A DNA stretch of 8,001 nucleotides. Source: an uncultured Ruminococcus sp. Lineage in GTDB: Bacteria > Bacillota > Clostridia > Oscillospirales > Acutalibacteraceae. The position numbers and the translations under genes were made by a program. The stretch is from assembly GCA_902783815.1 (NCBI GenBank), contig CACZSM010000232.1:1-8001 (forward strand), read 5' to 3'. Position 1 is the stretch's first letter. The number at the start of each line of letters is the position of its first letter. This document shows, piece by piece, positions 5,535-8,001 of this stretch. The notes beneath the pieces are model-generated. The model saw only the letters and a list, made by a program, of their open reading frames with translations. It searched no databases and was not told the DNA's origin.

Positions 5535-7232
5535 ATGAGACAAGGTAATCTGAGAATAGGACAAATTCTCATCAATTCGGGAGATATCACAGAAGAACAG
5601 CTTGACCAGGTGCTTCTTAAACAGAAAACCAGTAAAAAGCGTGTGGCTGATATACTCATCGAGGATGGAATAGTTACGGAACAGCAGGTGTGTAAGGCAC
5701 TTGAAAAACAGCTGTTCATTCCGTATATCGATTTGGATACGATCCAGATACCAGAGGATCTGGGATCGATAATCCCTGAGGATCTTGCTCAGCAGCATAT
5801 GGTCGTGCCTATTGAGCTTGAGGGAAGATTCCTGACAGTTGCAATAGCCGATCCTCTGAACTATCAGGGTATCAAGGATATTGGTATCGCAACAAGATAC
5901 AAGATCAAACCGGTTATCGGTGAAGCATCAAAAATAAGCATAAAGCTGCGTGAAATGTATGCGACAAAAAAGGCTATAGATGATGCACAGGCATTCCTTG
6001 AATCCAAAGGCGGAAAGACACAGGCACAGATCGAGGCTGAGGAGGCTGCGCAAAATGATGCGTCCGGAAATGATCAGCCGATCATCCGTTTCGTTAATAA
6101 TATGATTGAGGAAGCAATATATTCAAAAACATCCGATATTCATATAGAACCGATGGAAAAATGCCTGAGAATAAGGTTCCGTATAGATGGTAAGCTCCAG
6201 AAATATATGGAAACAGCACCGGAACTGATACCGTCAGTAACATCGCGTATCAAGTTTATCGGTAACATGAATATAGCAGAAAAACGAATCCCTCAGGACG
6301 GTCGTATAAACTACCGTGTCGGAGGAAAGGATATAGACTTCCGTATATCAGTTCTCCCGAGTATATTCGGCGAGAAGATAGTTATGCGTATTACAACATC
6401 ACTTGGAATGGAGCTTAAAAAGGAAAATATAGGCTTCCTTCCTGAGAACCTTGAAAAATTCAATCATCTGGTAAAGAGCCACAGAGGAATCATCCTTGTA
6501 ACGGGTGCTACAGGTTCCGGTAAGTCAACAACACTCTATACGGCACTTCATGAGGTAATGGGCGAGGATATCAACATTATCACAGTTGAGGACCCTGTCG
6601 AGCAGATACAGCCGGGTATCACCCAGGTTCAGACAAATGAAAAAGCAGGCCTTACATTCGCAGCAGCCCTGAGATCAATTCTTCGTCAGGACCCGGATAT
6701 TATAATGCTCGGTGAGATCCGTGACGGTGAAACAGCAGGTATCGCAGTACAGGCTGCTATCACAGGACACCTTGTTCTTTCAACCCTCCATACCTACGAT
6801 GCACCAAGCTCGGTTGCGCGTCTTATAGATATGGGAATCGAGGGCTATATGGTATCTTCGGCACTTCTGGGAATAATCGCTCAGAAGCTCGCAAGACGAC
6901 TTTGCACAAGCTGTAAGGAAGCATATAACCCGGATAAGAACGAAAGACTTGGTCTTAGAATACCGGAGGATCAACAGATAACTCTGTATCGCCCGGTGGG
7001 ATGTGAGAAATGTAATAAGAAAGGCTATAAAGGCCGTATTGCAGTACATGAGGTCATGCTCCTGACAACAAAGCTCAAAAGAGCAATAACAGATGGCGTC
7101 AGCACAGATGAACTCAGAGATCTGGCAATAGAGGATGGAATGATCCCGATGAAGGAAAATGTCAGAATAGATGTTCTCCAGGGTCTTACATCCTATGAAG
7201 AGTATATCGATATGACAATTTCAAATGACTGA
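5535..7232 (+). CDS. pilB: PilB/GspE-family type IV pilus extension ATPase with N-terminal MshEN-type domain
   Basis: A 565-residue secretion ATPase, full length for PilB, which powers pilin polymerisation on the cytoplasmic side of the inner-membrane platform. The N-terminal domain has two 24-residue motifs, R7-Q30 and R36-Q59, spaced by five residues, as in c-di-GMP-binding MshEN domains. The ATPase core shows Walker A GATGSGKST (324-332), the Asp box around VEDPVEQ (351-357), Walker B DPDIIMLGEIRD (386-397) and the His box GHLVLSTLHT (411-420). A zinc tetracysteine (C457, C460, C490, C493) is typical of PilB/GspE and absent from PilT. A flexible acidic/Ala-rich linker at about 155-178 separates the N-terminal and catalytic parts. 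AGGAG at 5522-5526, 8 bases before the ATG, fixes the start. Next to pilO, pilD and pilT, it belongs to a pilus rather than a type II secretion system, although the families overlap. Confidence 0.95.
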   Translation: MRQGNLRIGQILINSGDITEEQLDQVLLKQKTSKKRVADILIEDGIVTEQQVCKALEKQLFIPYIDLDTIQIPEDLGSIIPEDLAQQHMVVPIELEGRFLTVAIADPLNYQGIKDIGIATRYKIKPVIGEASKISIKLREMYATKKAIDDAQAFLESKGGKTQAQIEAEEAAQNDASGNDQPIIRFVNNMIEEAIYSKTSDIHIEPMEKCLRIRFRIDGKLQKYMETAPELIPSVTSRIKFIGNMNIAEKRIPQDGRINYRVGGKDIDFRISVLPSIFGEKIVMRITTSLGMELKKENIGFLPENLEKFNHLVKSHRGIILVTGATGSGKSTTLYTALHEVMGEDINIITVEDPVEQIQPGITQVQTNEKAGLTFAAALRSILRQDPDIIMLGEIRDGETAGIAVQAAITGHLVLSTLHTYDAPSSVARLIDMGIEGYMVSSALLGIIAQKLARRLCTSCKEAYNPDKNERLGLRIPEDQQITLYRPVGCEKCNKKGYKGRIAVHEVMLLTTKLKRAITDGVSTDELRDLAIEDGMIPMKENVRIDVLQGLTSYEEYIDMTISND

Positions 7233-7290
7233 TTATGTCAGCTTAGTGTCATTGTATTAATCTTATAAACAGAATGGGGTAGATTTTTTT

Positions 7291-8001
7291 ATGGATTTTT
7301 ATAGCCTTGTAAAAGAAGCAGTAGGCAAGGGTGCATCTGATATTCATATCGCATCTGGTAACCATCCGGCATACCGTCTCCATGGTAATGTGTTCTTTAC
7401 AAATGACCCTGCTCTTAATGAAGCAGAGGTAACAGCAATAATCAAAGCGGTACTCAATACTTCAAGATTTGAAACATTCCTTCAGACCGGTGAAGCCGAT
7501 GCCGCTGTAGAAATCGGTGAATGTGGCCGTTTCAGAGCAAATGCCTTCAGACAGAGAAATGGTACATCACTTATCCTCCGTGTAATCAACAGCGTTGTTC
7601 CGGAGCTTTCAGCAATGAGCCTGCCGAACTCTATCAGAAAAACACTTGACCTTAACTCAGGTCTTGTGCTTGTATGCGGTCCTACAGGTTCTGGTAAATC
7701 AACAACTCTTGCGGCTCTTATCAATGAGATAAATAAGTATAAGAGTAAGCATATCCTTACTATCGAGGACCCTGTTGAGTTCCTCCATACTCCTAAACGC
7801 TGTATTATCAACCAGAGAGAAATAGGCCTCGACAGCCGCAGTTACCCGATGGCGCTGAGAGCAGCAATGCGTGAAGACCCGGATATCATACTCGTCGGAG
7901 AAATGCGTGACCGTGAGTCTATTCAGATAGCGCTCACAGCAACAGAAACAGGTCACTTGGTTTTCTCCACAGTACATACAGAGGGCGCAGCTAAGACTAT
8001 C
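7291..8001 (+). CDS. pilT: PilT pilus retraction ATPase, 3'-truncated by window edge
   Basis: The reading frame is open from the ATG at 7291 to the window end (237 codons). PilT proteins are about 350 residues, so roughly the last third is missing. PilT is the hexameric ATPase that depolymerises the pilus and drives twitching and DNA-uptake retraction. Visible motifs are GASDIHI (14-20), typical of the N-terminal domain, Walker A GPTGSGKST (130-138), the Asp box TIEDPVEF (157-164), Walker B EDPDIILVGEMRD (195-206) and the His box TGHLVFSTVHT (220-230). The small N-terminal domain, the absence of a PilB-type N-terminus and GEMRD rather than GEIRD all favour PilT over PilB. Its best Shine-Dalgarno is GGGG at 7276-7279, about 11 bases upstream, which is weak and distant. 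The 58-base gap after pilB holds no hairpin, so it is probably in the same transcript. Confidence 0.93.
   Translation, partial: MDFYSLVKEAVGKGASDIHIASGNHPAYRLHGNVFFTNDPALNEAEVTAIIKAVLNTSRFETFLQTGEADAAVEIGECGRFRANAFRQRNGTSLILRVINSVVPELSAMSLPNSIRKTLDLNSGLVLVCGPTGSGKSTTLAALINEINKYKSKHILTIEDPVEFLHTPKRCIINQREIGLDSRSYPMALRAAMREDPDIILVGEMRDRESIQIALTATETGHLVFSTVHTEGAAKTI

Noticed and set aside
7243..7269. A promoter before pilT (TTAGTG and TATAAA)
   Set aside because: The -35 match is poor and the spacing is only 15 bases. An internal promoter cannot be excluded, but the sequence does not support it.
6511..7705. Similar DNA around the Walker A codons of pilB and pilT as a repeat
   Set aside because: The likeness is explained by homologous ATPase motifs, not by a recent duplication or mobile repeat.

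Overview
The window looks like chromosomal DNA of a low-to-moderate GC, monoderm gut or rumen Firmicute. A Ruminococcus/Oscillospiraceae-like host is my best guess, from the style of the type IV pilus proteins, the purine-rich ribosome binding sites and the codon use; I could not search a database. Every gene I can support is on the + strand. I see no tRNA, rRNA, CRISPR array or insertion sequence.

Bases 1-1862 hold the C-terminal part of a PglX-like (BREX-1) adenine-specific DNA methyltransferase. Its start lies upstream of the window. The catalytic NPPY motif is right at the window edge, followed by the PglX-specific downstream region. No other BREX gene follows it, so it is either the last gene of an upstream defence island or an orphan.

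Bases 1863-2136 are an AT-rich intergenic region. It has A-tract direct repeats, a plausible promoter with an extended -10, and a strong hairpin inside what would be the 5' leader of the pilus operon. The 5' arm of that hairpin can also pair perfectly with a later segment of the leader, which suggests an attenuator or RNA switch.

Bases 2137-8001 are a type IV pilus assembly operon in the order pilM-pilN fusion, pilO, prepilin peptidase (pilD), extension ATPase (pilB) and retraction ATPase (pilT, cut by the window end). The PilM-PilN fusion and PilO would form the inner-membrane alignment platform. PilD would process prepilins, and PilB and PilT would drive extension and retraction. The platform protein PilC and the pilins are not in the window and probably lie downstream. 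Oddities are a GspL-like PilM-PilN fusion with a degenerate nucleotide site, a PilD without the cysteine zinc motif but with a charged cytoplasmic insert, and a PilB whose N-terminus carries a tandem c-di-GMP-binding (MshEN-type) motif.

Most of the window is a recognisable pilus operon. I do not see a wholly new system. The most distinctive points are the fused platform protein, the predicted c-di-GMP input into PilB and the structured leader.
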